A stretch of 42,919 bases of DNA from an uncultured Clostridia bacterium (GCA_934647235.1 CAKUFG010000025.1:1-42919), one strand, 5' to 3'. Shown: positions 23,214-32,905, numbered from the stretch's first letter. Made by a program: numbers and translations. Notes: generated by a model not told the origin, from the sequence alone.

Positions 23214-24398
23214 ATGTATCTGTACGGGTATTCAACGCAGCAGATAGCAGATGCACTGACTGCTCTGGAAAAGAAGACCTATCTGGGCAATGTGAAGTGG
23301 ACTGCTTCCGGTGTAGCAGCATCCATGCGCAATGAACGATACTGCGGTGATGTGTATACCCGAAAGACATTTACGAAAGATGTTCTTTCTCATAAATCAA
23401 TCAAGAACCGCGGCGAGCGGCCTATCAGCCATTATTACGATGAGCATAAAGGTATCATCTCCCGGGATGATTTCATTGCAGTTCAGCACATGCTGAAGAA
23501 CTCCAAATACGGCAATAAATCCATGCTGCCCGAATTGCGTGTCATTACAGAGGGATTGCTTAAGGGATATGTCATCATCAATCCACGCTGGAGCGGATTC
23601 CGAGAACCGGAGTATTTGCATGCTTCAGCGAGTGCTTATGAGGCCAGTGAGAACCAGCAGGCAGAAGACTTGTGTTTTGAAGTGGAAGCTGGCGACTTTG
23701 ATATGCGCGGATTTGAAGTGGCGCATTCAGACCTTTTCAATGTTCAGCAGACTCCGCATGTCACGTTTTACGATGATTCGATAAAGTTTGGCGTTGAGTG
23801 CATCCGCCGCATGAAGTCTGATTTCTACGTTGAACTCCTGATCCACCCTACGCAGCGCAAGTTTGCAGTTCGTGCATCGAATAAACAGAACAGAAATGCC
23901 GTAATCTGGGCAAAAACAAAAGATGGCCGTACGGAAGCACGCGCCATCGCATGCTCCGCTTTTGTCGATACCATTTATTCTTTATTTGGCTGGAACCGTG
24001 ATCACAAGTACAGAATGTACAGCACACTCATTTCAAATGGTGATGAAGAGGTGTTTATCTTCAGTGCAGACGAAGCCGCAGCGTACATTCAGACCGAGAG
24101 AATCCCCGAGCGAGACAGTTCTCAGGCATTCGTTGAGCCTGTTGCTAAGACTTTAGCACACGTAATGGGCATCCCAGCATGCTATACCGACTCGTTTGGC
24201 AATGACTTTTATGTAGAACAGACATATTCCGCATTGGCGAACCAGACCCGTGAGCAATGGAAAATCCGTGTTGAAGGACAGCTGTGCAATATAGGCATGC
24301 AGTTGAACGTGACCGGTTACGATACGCTGCGGACGTTCATCATGCATGAATTGGGTGATTGGTGTCCGCAGGAGGATGAACAGTATGAACAGCAATGA
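23190..24398 (+). pseudogene. Large serine recombinase, N-terminal catalytic domain missing
   Basis: The frame (open from a TTG at 23190; first ATG at 23214) begins inside the Recombinase domain: MYLYGYSTQQIADALTALEK, KWTASGVAASMRNERYCGDV, YYDEHKGIISRDDFIAVQHM. The resolvase domain with its catalytic Ser, about 150-200 residues in intact proteins, is absent, lost at the IS200 junction. After about residue 115 comes a domain (VTFYDDSIKFGVECIRR, FYVELLIHPTQRKFAVRASN, SLFGWNRDHKYRMY) shared with the next gene. Such C-terminal parts occur in clostridial mobile-element proteins annotated as recombinase/integrase. It overlaps the next gene by 14 bases. It cannot recombine DNA by itself. Confidence 0.75.
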
Positions 24399-25182
24399 TT
24401 TCTGGAACAGAGACACACCGGACGATTCGCCGCTGCCGCTTGATCCGACTGGAGATGCACAAAATGAAGGCAATGAGATGCTTACAGTCGTTCCTGTTGG
24501 TGAGGATCAGATTGAAGAGGATGATTCCTTCAGTCTGGACAAATTTCAGGTTGTCCGCCGTGAATTCTTTTCCCACATCAGCGAACCGTCTATCACCTTC
24601 AACAATTATAAAATCGGTCTGAACTCCGCCTGCATCAAGCGTCTGCCGCAGATCGATTACATTCAGTTTCTGGTCAACCGACAGACACGCAAGCTGGCTA
24701 TTCGCCCTTGCCTTGAATCGGATTTGCATTCTTTTCAGTGGTGTACCAATAGCGGTGGCAAGCGCAAGCCCCGCCAAGTAACGGGCAAGATTTTCTTTAT
24801 GAAGCTGTTTGATATGATGGGCTGGAACCCTAACTACCGATACAAAATTCTGGGAAAACTCATCCGCGCAAATGGTGAGTATCTCTTTGTGTTCGATCTG
24901 ACCTCTACTGAAGTGTACCAGCGGATTAGCAAGGAAGGTACGAAACCCAAGATGAGCCGCATGCCCGTGTTTCCAGCTGAATGGCAGAATCAGTTTGGCG
25001 TTCCGTTCGAAGAACATCGCAAATCCCTCCAGATCAACATCTTCGACAATTATGCTGTGTATGGCATCAAGGACAAGGAAGCTGAACAGGCTGCTCCTCC
25101 AGGCATTCCTACACAGACAGAACAGCCCAGGCTTCCTGCTGAAACTCGTTCGGGAGGTACAGATTCATGGCAGAACAGATAA
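24385..25182 (+). CDS. Mobile-element protein related to the recombinase C-terminal domain
   Basis: The 265-residue protein begins MNSNDFWNRDTPDDSPLPLD with an acidic tail, then ITFNNYKIGLNSACIKRL, IQFLVNRQTRKLAIRPC and FDMMGWNPNYRYKILGKLIR. These align by eye with the C-terminal domain of the preceding recombinase fragment (VTFYDDSIKFGVECIRR.., LFGWNRDHKYRMY..), so the two are paralogous modules in tandem. No catalytic residues are recognisable. It is often annotated as integrase in such elements; that name is not supported by visible active-site residues. GGAGG at 24371-24375 precedes the ATG, inside the upstream gene. Confidence 0.6.
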   Translation: MNSNDFWNRDTPDDSPLPLDPTGDAQNEGNEMLTVVPVGEDQIEEDDSFSLDKFQVVRREFFSHISEPSITFNNYKIGLNSACIKRLPQIDYIQFLVNRQTRKLAIRPCLESDLHSFQWCTNSGGKRKPRQVTGKIFFMKLFDMMGWNPNYRYKILGKLIRANGEYLFVFDLTSTEVYQRISKEGTKPKMSRMPVFPAEWQNQFGVPFEEHRKSLQINIFDNYAVYGIKDKEAEQAAPPGIPTQTEQPRLPAETRSGGTDSWQNR

Positions 25183-26225
25183 ATGTTCCAATCACAATCA
25201 GCATGGCGCTCGATATGAGACGGAATCGAATCCGCATCCATATGAAAAATACAACGATTTTAATGGGATTCGCATTTTCAAATGGTATAGGCATGGCTAT
25301 CAATTTGATTAAGGATTTACACCTTGTTTGTGCGGGAGAGATCATTGTAATTACACGGCTATCCCAGCTGGGGCGTGCCGCTTTTCTTTGCTTGGCGGCA
25401 GCAAATATTGCTCTTCGTTTTTCCGGAAAATTTGCGGAGGCAGAGCGCTTGAGCATAGAACTTAATACATTAAGCGCTTCATTGGACAATCAAGTGGCTG
25501 AACGCACGAAGGAACTGGTGCGAAAAGATCAGCAAAAGCATCAGTTCATGTTGAACATTTTTCATGACCTACGCAGTCCAATTCTAATCGCACGCAACTG
25601 TGTGGAATCACTTGAAGCAGAACATAATACGCCGGAATCATTGAGAGTTTTGCAAAACAGTATTGATTTTATGGGACGAATGACGGAAGATCTATTTCTG
25701 AGTGCAAAACTTGAGGATAATCAGCTTTTCTTGGTAATGGATAAGGTGAATTTGAGCGCTGTTTGTTTCGAACTGGTCCATGGTAGTGGCTTGCGGGCGG
25801 AAGAAAAACAACTTCAAATGGAGAGTATGATAAATCCAGATCTGTTTATTTGGGGTGATGAAATGCGTATTCATCAGATTGTTCAGAATCTTATAGATAA
25901 TGCGATAAAGTACACGCCGAAAGGCGGCAGGATTTCTGTGAAGCTGGCAACAGCACATTGTGAATGCGTACTGGAAATTGCAAATTCTGGTTCTGGCATT
26001 CCCAAGGAGAAGATTCCCTTTATTTTTGATCGATACTACAGTTATGCGAGGTCATCAAACAGAGAATCTACTGGACTAGGATTGGCAATCGCGCGCGATT
26101 TGGTTAAGTTGCATCGCGGCAGCATCAGCGTTGAAAGTGAACAGGATGTCCAGACTATATTTACAGTTAGATTTCCACTGCTTGCTGCAGATGGGAAAAT
26201 GCCAAGAAACAAATCTGACAGTTAG
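25167..26225 (+). CDS. Chimeric sensor histidine kinase
   Basis: The first 25 or so residues (MAEQINVPITISMALDMRRN, RIRIH) are the start of the third gene usual in the recombinase element, and overlap the preceding stop by 16 bases. From about residue 32 a different protein follows: two hydrophobic stretches, a coiled coil with VAERTKELVRK, then a complete kinase core with H-box FMLNIFHDLRSPI (His 133), N-box NLIDNAIKYTPKGG, G1 NSGSGIPKEKIP and G2 STGLGLAIARDL. The original sensor part (probably a 7TM-type module) is missing. Kinase activity is possible but the input would be lost or altered. No response regulator is nearby. It converges on the HEPN fragment, overlapping it at 26167-26225. 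Confidence 0.7.
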   Translation: MAEQINVPITISMALDMRRNRIRIHMKNTTILMGFAFSNGIGMAINLIKDLHLVCAGEIIVITRLSQLGRAAFLCLAAANIALRFSGKFAEAERLSIELNTLSASLDNQVAERTKELVRKDQQKHQFMLNIFHDLRSPILIARNCVESLEAEHNTPESLRVLQNSIDFMGRMTEDLFLSAKLEDNQLFLVMDKVNLSAVCFELVHGSGLRAEEKQLQMESMINPDLFIWGDEMRIHQIVQNLIDNAIKYTPKGGRISVKLATAHCECVLEIANSGSGIPKEKIPFIFDRYYSYARSSNRESTGLGLAIARDLVKLHRGSISVESEQDVQTIFTVRFPLLAADGKMPRNKSDS

Positions 26226-26550
26226 GCCTAAGGTTTTTGTACTTCTCGGTTTTCTGCCAAGAACCAGCAAGCATTTTTCGCAGTCCATACTTTGGTAGTT
26301 CATGAAGATAGAAGTCGAATGCACTTTCAAGAAAAACAATTTGGGAGCGATAAATGTTTTTCTGATCATCAATTTTTCCGTCGGATTCCAAACTTGAAGC
26401 CACTTCGAATTGATTATTAATAGCTGTCAAGTTTTGCTCAAAGTGATCTTTGATTTCGCTCAGTTCAAAGTTAACAACAATTACAGACTGTGCCTCTCGC
26501 GTATTTTCAGCACGGGAAGACAAAGAAAGATTCCGTTTGCTGCTACTCAT
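26167..26550 (-). pseudogene. HEPN-like protein, C-terminus lost
   Basis: The ATG at 26550 overlaps the stop of the surface protein (26543-26545). The product MSSSKRNLSLSSRAENTREA continues with SQIVFLESAFDFYLHELPKYG and MLAGSWQKTEKYKNL, which resembles the N-terminal half of RiboL-PSP-type HEPN proteins. After about residue 108 the frame becomes antisense to the histidine kinase end and is no longer family-like, so the catalytic R-x4-6-H motif of HEPN ribonucleases, expected later, is absent. It is a remnant. The family call rests on a short stretch. Confidence 0.5.
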
Positions 26551-28701
26551 AAGTATTCTCAGTCTGCTCTGCACTCTTGCCCTGAGAAGCATCGTCCGAC
26601 ACGACTTCAAATGCATAGGTATAAGGAACCTTGCCCGCAAATGCCTCAACTGTCCAAGTAATTGCTTCCTCGGTCTGGCTGGTAGATACATTCGCAGTCA
26701 GAGACGTAATCTCAATCGGACGCAGTGCAACTGGCACTGCCAGTTCATATACCTCGGACTCGGTGCCAAGATCGTCCTTGACCTTAATCGCCAACGTATA
26801 ATCGCCCTCATCCACAAACTCGTAGGAGAAAACTGTTTCCTTAGAATATGCTTGTTCAGCAACCGTCTCTCCATCTTTCGTCAGAGAGAATGCAAAAGCA
26901 TAGGGAGCCTGACCACCAGTAGCCGCAGCAGTCCATGTGGCTATCTCAGCAGTCTGAATGGAATCAAGATCACAGGCAACATCAGACACCATCAGTTTTT
27001 CAAGTCCGACAGTAATGGTATCACTTTGTACAGAAACGACTTCGCGGTTGTCATCCTTGATGCTAAGAACGACATAATAATCGCCGGTTTCTGCAAAGCT
27101 ATGTGCCAATCCTTGCATGTAGCATATGTTTCAATTGATATTCCTTCGTCAGCAGCACTCCAGCTTGCCAGTAAACTATTGCCCTCATACAGTTCCAGAT
27201 AGTTCATGTCGAGATTGGTAGTAATATGCATCGGCAATGCCTCACCAGCAACGGCCGATTCATACCAGGTCTTGATGATTGCAGGTCGCTTGATGGTTAC
27301 AGGCTCGGGTTCAGAAAATGCATTCTCCATATTTACGCCATCTGCAGACGCCTTGTACCACAAATAGTAGTCTCCAGGCTCCGTGAAGGTGTAATTGACA
27401 GTCCAATCCTTACAGGTCGAATACTCCGTGATCGTAACTTTCTCATCGTTGATATTCCAGCTATCAAGGATGTTATCTCCAAGATAGAGATACAGATACT
27501 GCATATCGAGATTAGTTGTCACGCACAATGTGGTAGGTAGCTTTTCAACAGTATCTGCATACCAAACGCCAATGATTGCAGGACGTTCAATCACCAAAGG
27601 TTCGTCAGGCGAATATGGAATTTCTTCCGTCACTCCATCTTTCGAGGCCTTATACCACAAATAATATGGACCAGACTCTTCAAATGTGTAAGTTACAGTC
27701 CAGTCTTTGCAGGTAGCATACTCAGTAATTGTTACATCTGCATCAGAAATAGACCAACTATCGAGCAGCGTATCACCCATATAGAGTTCCAAATGCTGCA
27801 TATCGAGATTGGTTGTTACATGAATATATGTGGGCTGTGCCTCAATCGTCTGATCGTACCAAACACCAATCAAAGCAGGACGTTCAATATTTATAGGATC
27901 AAGCGTGTACGGCGTGCCAAAGTTTTCTCCATCCGCAGACGCCTTGTACCACAGATAGTAATCACCTGCTTCCTCAAATATGTAAGTCACAAGCCATTCC
28001 TTGTTGTATTCATTCTCAGTAATAGTAGCTTCCGAAACAGACCAATCAGCCAGTTTCGTTTCGCCCATATACATCTCTATATACTGAGCACTCAGATCAG
28101 TTGTAATATAGATATTGACAGGCTGATCTTCAAAGCATAGATCATACCACACACCAAGAACGGATGCATTGCCGCTTATATCGGAAAAGAGATTTATTTC
28201 GTTAGTGACTGCTTCAGCTTCCAGCGAGTCCTCCTCAGAATCATCAGTTCCCTTAAGCATGGTTGCAGATTCAACAGTCGGTTCTATCGTAGGCTCAGTC
28301 GTGGGTTCAACAGTCGGTTCTGCCGTAGGTTCTACCGTGGGTTCGGCAGTAGGCTCTACCGTAGGTTCAATCGTGGGTTCGGCAGTAGGTTCTACCGTAG
28401 GTTCAATCGTAGGTTCGGCTGTCGGCTCCATCATAGGTTCAATCGTGGGTTCGGCTGTCGGCTCCATCATAGGCTCAGTCGTGGGTTCGACAGTCGGTTC
28501 TACCGCGGGCTCAACCGTGAGGTCAGCAGTAGGCTCTGCTGTGGGCTCAGCCGTCAGTTCTGACGTGGGCCCGGAGTTCGTCGCTGGCGTCTCAACAATA
28601 TCAACCAAATCAGCCATCACATACGCCGTGAAGCCATTGTACTGAATCTGATACCATTTCTCACCATTGTTTTCTACCAAATCAACCAGAGTAACTTGCA
28701 T
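26543..28701 (-). pseudogene. Repeat-rich surface protein, truncated at the N-terminus and frameshifted
   Basis: From 28701 the frame reads an SH3-like segment (VENNGEKWYQIQYNGFTAYV), a long x-E-P-T tract, then three complete repeats of about 95 residues (GVWYDQTIEAQPTYI.., TITEYATCKDWTVTYTF.., YYLWYKAS) and a partial fourth. In the fourth, after YATCKDW near 27115, the frame breaks and resumes one frame over as SFAETGDYYVVLSIKDD, which belongs to a different repeat type (compare VDEGDYTLAIKVKDD). It ends at 26543. A signal peptide and the start of the SH3 part are missing; 5' sequence is flippase. It was a secreted, wall-associated adhesin-like protein; now probably non-functional. Confidence 0.65.
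28270..28590 (-). repeat. Coding tandem repeat (x-E-P-T)n
   Basis: About thirty 9-18-base units of the form (G)GTTC..CGTAGG encode TAEPTVEPTIEPTVEPT-like tripeptide/hexapeptide repeats, a wall-spanning stalk. Units vary (GTCGGCTCC, GTAGGTTCT), with MMEP and TIEP variants, so slippage or recombination has occurred. Confidence 0.8.
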
Positions 28702-29315
28702 TGGCTTTTTCTATGAAAAATAATTAGCAGTGCAACTGCTATCATCGCATATTCTGCAGCTTTGGCAATGGCAAACCAGTTCACACCTCTACCGGCAGCG
28801 AGAATAACAATCTGATATGCCGAAATCAAAACATAAGCAATCAGCGTGATTATTGCGGTATATTTGGAAAGCAGCTTCGCCTGAAACCAGTATTGAATCA
28901 GTTCCGCACCCTGCGAAAGGAGAAGCAAACTATATAAACCACAGACCACCAATGTTTCGGGTTCATTAGGATTCGAAACCGATACGAATAGCAGAATACC
29001 CAAAATGCACAAGACACTGGATACAAGCGAGGATATGATTGCAGTTCCCATGACCCGACCTTCGTGATCAGCGTCTGGGCAGGACACCACTTCATGTACC
29101 AATGTAGCTGCCATGCCCAATTGGGCTACTGGTGTGACGAACAATACCAGCGATGCAGCGTAATTGACCAATCCATAGTTGACAGGGCCCAGTATCCGAG
29201 CCGAGATTACGGATATGATAACGCCCAGAACAGCTTGCAATCCTTTGCAAATTACAATCCACAATGCATTGGATACAACCTTGCTCCTAAGCATTCTAAG
29301 CAATAACTTCAACAT
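28674..29315 (-). pseudogene. Polysaccharide flippase (Wzx/MATE-like), 3' half lost
   Basis: The protein begins MLKLLLRMLRSKVVSNALWI with VICKGLQAVLGVIISVISAR and ILGPVNYGLVNYAASL, the classic start of Wzx-type oligosaccharide-lipid flippases, with about six membrane spans. After about residue 205 (LLIIFHRKSQ) it runs into the surface-protein sequence in another frame and stops. Normal length is 450-490 residues, so at least half is missing and it should not work. AAGG at 29325-29328 with 9-base spacing selects ATG 29315. It lies 11 bases after the GT2 stop. Confidence 0.75.
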
Positions 29316-29326
29316 ACGCATCATCC

Positions 29327-30289
29327 TTATCGGTGTTCGGTTCGGGTGATTACCCATTGATAGAGAGGCAATGCTAAGCAAAAGGTCAATGCTTGCATTT
29401 TTTTCATCAGCGGAAGATTACTGCTACGCAGCACACTGGGAAGAAACCTTCTGGCTACATTCCTCAGCTTTTTTTCCAACTGTTTTGAGCATACCTGTCC
29501 ACTTCGCAAGTATGCGGAATAGATTCCCATATGGGCAAATGCGCAATCCGCCTCCGCCACATATACAATATCCGGATAATGCTTTTCAAAGAAGGCAAGC
29601 TGAGCAAACGATGCATCTGTGGGGGCAAGGCTTATCTGCTTTGAGCGCGAGTTGCTGTCACCACGCTGCACATAATGATACAGTGGCTTGGAGATATACG
29701 CGACCTTCCCGCAGCGTGCAATAACCTGATGTAGCAAATAATAGTCTTCACATAGTGTACCTGCCGGGAAACGTAGTTCGCCTATCGCTTTGCGAGAGAA
29801 CAAAGCGCAGCAAAAAGAGGTGTACAGATAGCGATAGCTGTTCAGTTCCACAAGAGCATCTCGAGTTTCCCAGCACTTTTCGATTCCTTCAGGAACTCGG
29901 CAATATTTCTCTCCGTTAATCTTTTCGACCCACATAGCGCAGCATGCCATGTCTGCACCAGTCTCCTCAATCTGATTGAGCAATTTCTCATATATATCTG
30001 GCTCAACATAATCATCCGAATCTATGAAAGAAAGATACATTCCCCTTGCGCGATCAATGGCACAGTTGCGCGCAGCTGAACTTCCCTGATTTGTTTGATG
30101 TATAACAACAACAAGTTCTGGCCACTGCCTTGCGTATTCATCGCAGATAGCAGGACATTGATCTGTAGAACCATCGTCCACAAGAATGATTTCACAGATA
30201 TATTGCCGCTGTGCTAAAACTGAATCCATACATGGTCGAAGATACTTCTCTGTATTATAGACAGGAACAATGACACTGATCGAATTCAT
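29327..30289 (-). CDS. Family 2 glycosyltransferase
   Basis: The 320-residue enzyme begins MNSISVIVPVYNTEKYLRPC, then EIILVDDGSTDQCPAIC, GSSAARNCAIDRARGMYLSF and IDSDDYVEPDIYEK, the GT-A fold with DxD-like IDSDD. It would add a sugar to a lipid-linked oligosaccharide on the cytoplasmic membrane face during exopolysaccharide or capsule assembly. The ATG at 30289 overlaps the EpsG-like gene's stop (ATGA), and AGGTGG precedes it. Donor and acceptor are unknown. Confidence 0.93.
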   Translation of the reverse strand: MNSISVIVPVYNTEKYLRPCMDSVLAQRQYICEIILVDDGSTDQCPAICDEYARQWPELVVVIHQTNQGSSAARNCAIDRARGMYLSFIDSDDYVEPDIYEKLLNQIEETGADMACCAMWVEKINGEKYCRVPEGIEKCWETRDALVELNSYRYLYTSFCCALFSRKAIGELRFPAGTLCEDYYLLHQVIARCGKVAYISKPLYHYVQRGDSNSRSKQISLAPTDASFAQLAFFEKHYPDIVYVAEADCAFAHMGIYSAYLRSGQVCSKQLEKKLRNVARRFLPSVLRSSNLPLMKKMQALTFCLALPLYQWVITRTEHR

Positions 30290-31341
30290 GATAGCCACCT
30301 CGTGAAAATCGTCTGGTATGGAAGTACATTATTGCTGTTTTGAATTCCGACAGTGTACATGGTATACAAAAAGTACATTAATACCAGTATTGCCATGACT
30401 ATGCTGCGTTCCTTTTTGTCCGCCAATTTTTCTATAGAAAGAGGGATCAAAATGATTGAAGGCAATCCGAATGCCCACATCATACGCAGAATCAACACAA
30501 CCTGCCCGCTGTAGATGGTAATCCATAGCGCAAGATTCTGAAAAAGATAGTAGATGCGATATCGTGGCTCATCTCTATACAACACAGAAGCGAATACCAG
30601 CAGCATGAGGTTTATCGCCAGGAATACATATGCGGTTTCACCAGTGTCAAATATCGAATCAATATATAACTGGTATCCTGTTCGGGAGATAATATAATGA
30701 ATCAGCCGAGAGAGAGGTTCCATCAGAATCACCATTACAGCTGTCATTGTAAACGATGTCAGCGGCTTTATTCTGATCCGGCTTAACCAGTAGGTGATAC
30801 AAAACACATAACAGGAATTATGGAATCCGCCTGCGACGACAACACAAAGGAGAAATTTCCAGAGTTTCCTTTCTTCTATATACCGAACCGCATACAGGAG
30901 AATTCCGCACCCTATCATCTGACGCACCGCATTGAAGGACACAAACAGATATCCCATCCCTGTCAGCAGGAATACACTCAACGCCGGATAAGGTGAAGCG
31001 CGGAATATTTCCGAATATACACTCGTGAAGAATAACAACGCCGCAACAGCAAACAACCACATATAATCAGCATTCAGCAATGCTAGTGCCTTATTGATAA
31101 GGTGCCACAACCATTCCAGCCGATTCTGACTGTTGACCATTTCGTTCTTTACCAGATCGAAATAGCCAACATAAGTGGGCAAATAGTCGTAACCTACATC
31201 ATAGCGGAGTGCTGATATCAGGATCAGCGGTAATGCCGAAAAGAAAACCGCTACCGCTCGATTGCTTTTCCTTTTTGATGTGTTGCTGCATAGATAGGCC
31301 ATCAGGGATGATGCTGCGCAACCCAAACAATAAACAATCAC
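30286..31341 (-). CDS. EpsG-family exopolysaccharide polymerase-like membrane protein
   Basis: The 351-residue protein has about ten hydrophobic spans and an Arg-Tyr-Asp motif SALRYDVGYDYLPTYVGYFD near residues 43-62, typical of EpsG/Wzy-like polymerases, with FVSFNAVRQMIGCGILLYAV and GGFHNSCYVF further on. It likely joins repeat units on the outer face. It uses GTG at 31341, overlapping the GT4 stop (GTGA), with GGGAG eight bases before. It sits between two glycosyltransferases and upstream of the flippase, as in eps loci. Confidence 0.88.
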   Translation of the reverse strand: MIVYCLGCAASSLMAYLCSNTSKRKSNRAVAVFFSALPLILISALRYDVGYDYLPTYVGYFDLVKNEMVNSQNRLEWLWHLINKALALLNADYMWLFAVAALLFFTSVYSEIFRASPYPALSVFLLTGMGYLFVSFNAVRQMIGCGILLYAVRYIEERKLWKFLLCVVVAGGFHNSCYVFCITYWLSRIRIKPLTSFTMTAVMVILMEPLSRLIHYIISRTGYQLYIDSIFDTGETAYVFLAINLMLLVFASVLYRDEPRYRIYYLFQNLALWITIYSGQVVLILRMMWAFGLPSIILIPLSIEKLADKKERSIVMAILVLMYFLYTMYTVGIQNSNNVLPYQTIFTRWLS

Positions 31342-32438
31342 GATTCACACTCCCAAAGTCTTTCGTAACGTGCGATCATCTTCTGTGTGCCAACGGCAGC
31401 GTCAAATCTATCTGTATACGGCTTGAACGCAGCACGGTCAATAGTTCGCCGATATACCTCAGTTAACGCATTTACCCACAGATCAATATTTTCTTTGCCA
31501 ATTGGAAGAAAGCGTGCTTCGGAAGAAAAACTTACTTCCGTCGATACTGTATCAGAAAACAGGCAAGGCAAGGATGCGAACTGTGACTCAATACCTGAAA
31601 GCGGGAGTCCCTCATACAGGGATGGCATCATGAATACATCCATCGCATGATAATAAGGAGCGCAGTCCCGAATAAGACCCATGAAATGTACAGATTCTGC
31701 AATACCAAGTTCCTGCATTTTCCCTTTGCAGGAGCTCATCAGCTGTCCCTCGCCCAATAAAACCAGTTCAGCATTTGGGATCTGCGTTTTCACTTTTCTG
31801 AAAACCTCAAGAATGTACTCATGATTCTTTTCATAGTAAAAACGCCCTACATGCCCAATCACAAACCTGTTTTCCAACCCATATCGATGCCGAATTTCAT
31901 CCCGATAATCTGGATTATAGCGAAAATGCGCAGCATCTACACCATTTGGTATAACCTCAAAGCTGCGCTCCTTAAAAAGATATTTCCCGGCTTCATTAGA
32001 GCATGCCAATCGAATATTGGCATTCAGGGGTGCGAACTGTGAAACAACGTGTTTTAAATTGCCCTTGATTGTATTGATCTTTCCGGGGCAGTGGCAATGC
32101 AAAATACGATTTCTAATACCGCATCTTTTAGCAATACCTAGATAGAAAAATGCAGTGCTGTTTAGATGACCATGTACGATTTTGTACTCAGGATGTTCTC
32201 TGAACAGCTGCATCAGAGCCTTAAGGTATTGGGGCAAATTGAAATCATCCAGCAGTGTCGTGTGATAGACATGACCGCCCAAGGCTTCAATCTCGTCCTC
32301 GAATACACCCCGGCGCGCATGATGTACCAAAAAGTCGAATTGAACCCTTGTGCGGTCAATACGGCGATACATATTCATAATGTAACTTTCCATGCCGCCG
32401 ATATCTAGAATCGACACAACATGCAATATCCGCATCAT
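31338..32438 (-). CDS. Family 4 glycosyltransferase (EpsF-like)
   Basis: The 366-residue GT-B enzyme begins MMRILHVVSILDIGGMESYI, with the GG loop near residues 14-15. The C-terminal nucleotide-sugar domain has VIGHVGRFYYEKNHEYILEV, PNAELVLLGEGQ and the ExxxxxxxE-type PSLYEGLPLSGIE near residue 280-300. The retaining transferase adds a sugar to the lipid-linked intermediate. It starts within the end of the LCP-like frame (4-base overlap), with GGAGG shortly before. It is part of a tightly coupled operon. Confidence 0.93.
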   Translation of the reverse strand: MMRILHVVSILDIGGMESYIMNMYRRIDRTRVQFDFLVHHARRGVFEDEIEALGGHVYHTTLLDDFNLPQYLKALMQLFREHPEYKIVHGHLNSTAFFYLGIAKRCGIRNRILHCHCPGKINTIKGNLKHVVSQFAPLNANIRLACSNEAGKYLFKERSFEVIPNGVDAAHFRYNPDYRDEIRHRYGLENRFVIGHVGRFYYEKNHEYILEVFRKVKTQIPNAELVLLGEGQLMSSCKGKMQELGIAESVHFMGLIRDCAPYYHAMDVFMMPSLYEGLPLSGIESQFASLPCLFSDTVSTEVSFSSEARFLPIGKENIDLWVNALTEVYRRTIDRAAFKPYTDRFDAAVGTQKMIARYERLWECES

Positions 32439-32905
32439 TTACGCAACAGCCTCCTATACAGCCACGAACGCAAGTGAACCGGTGCTAAGCCGAAAATGAT
32501 ATTGCCGCAGGACCGAACGATGAAATCTGATGGTTTCATCCATCCTGTTTTTAACAACTGAAAATTGTATCCCAATAATGTCAGGACATTAATAATCAAT
32601 GGAGTAATATGTTTTGCATTATCATCAATCACGCAAAGCAATAGAAAAGCTGCCTGTCCTCCATTCCGATAAACTCCAATTGATGTATCCTGCTTCTCAT
32701 CCTTATTCTTATCAATGCCAATAAGGAGCAATGTAGAAATACGTTTTCTGGGTCTATAAACACTTCCACCATATTCTATCTGCCCTGCTTTTGTTCTTTC
32801 TTCCGGGTCTCCAACAACCGTTTCGCAAGATGCATCAAATGATACAAAAACAAGAATCGAGACGAACATGATCAGCAGCCAAATCATTCTGGTCTGTCGT
32901 TTCAT
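32435..32905 (-). pseudogene. LCP (LytR-Cps2A-Psr) N-terminal fragment fused to an unrelated C-terminus
   Basis: Residues 1-110 (about): membrane anchor MKRQTRMIWLLIMFVSILVF, then VYRPRKRISTLLLIGIDKN and YRNGGQAAFLLLCVIDDNAK, HITPLIIN. This is the start of an LCP ligase, whose next residues should be the RDTM-type catalytic motif; instead VLTLLGYNFQLLKTGW and LAPVHLRSWLYRRLLRK follow, resembling the tail of a sugar-transfer protein. The junction near 32600 is in frame. The product would lack the LCP active-site arginines. LCP proteins attach polysaccharide to the wall, so an intact copy would be needed elsewhere. Start at 32905 has AAAGGATG upstream. Confidence 0.65.

Noticed and set aside
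28270..28590. CRISPR-like regular repeat array
   Set aside because: The repeat is a coding x-E-P-T tract in frame with a surface protein; unit lengths of 9-18 bases and no spacers.
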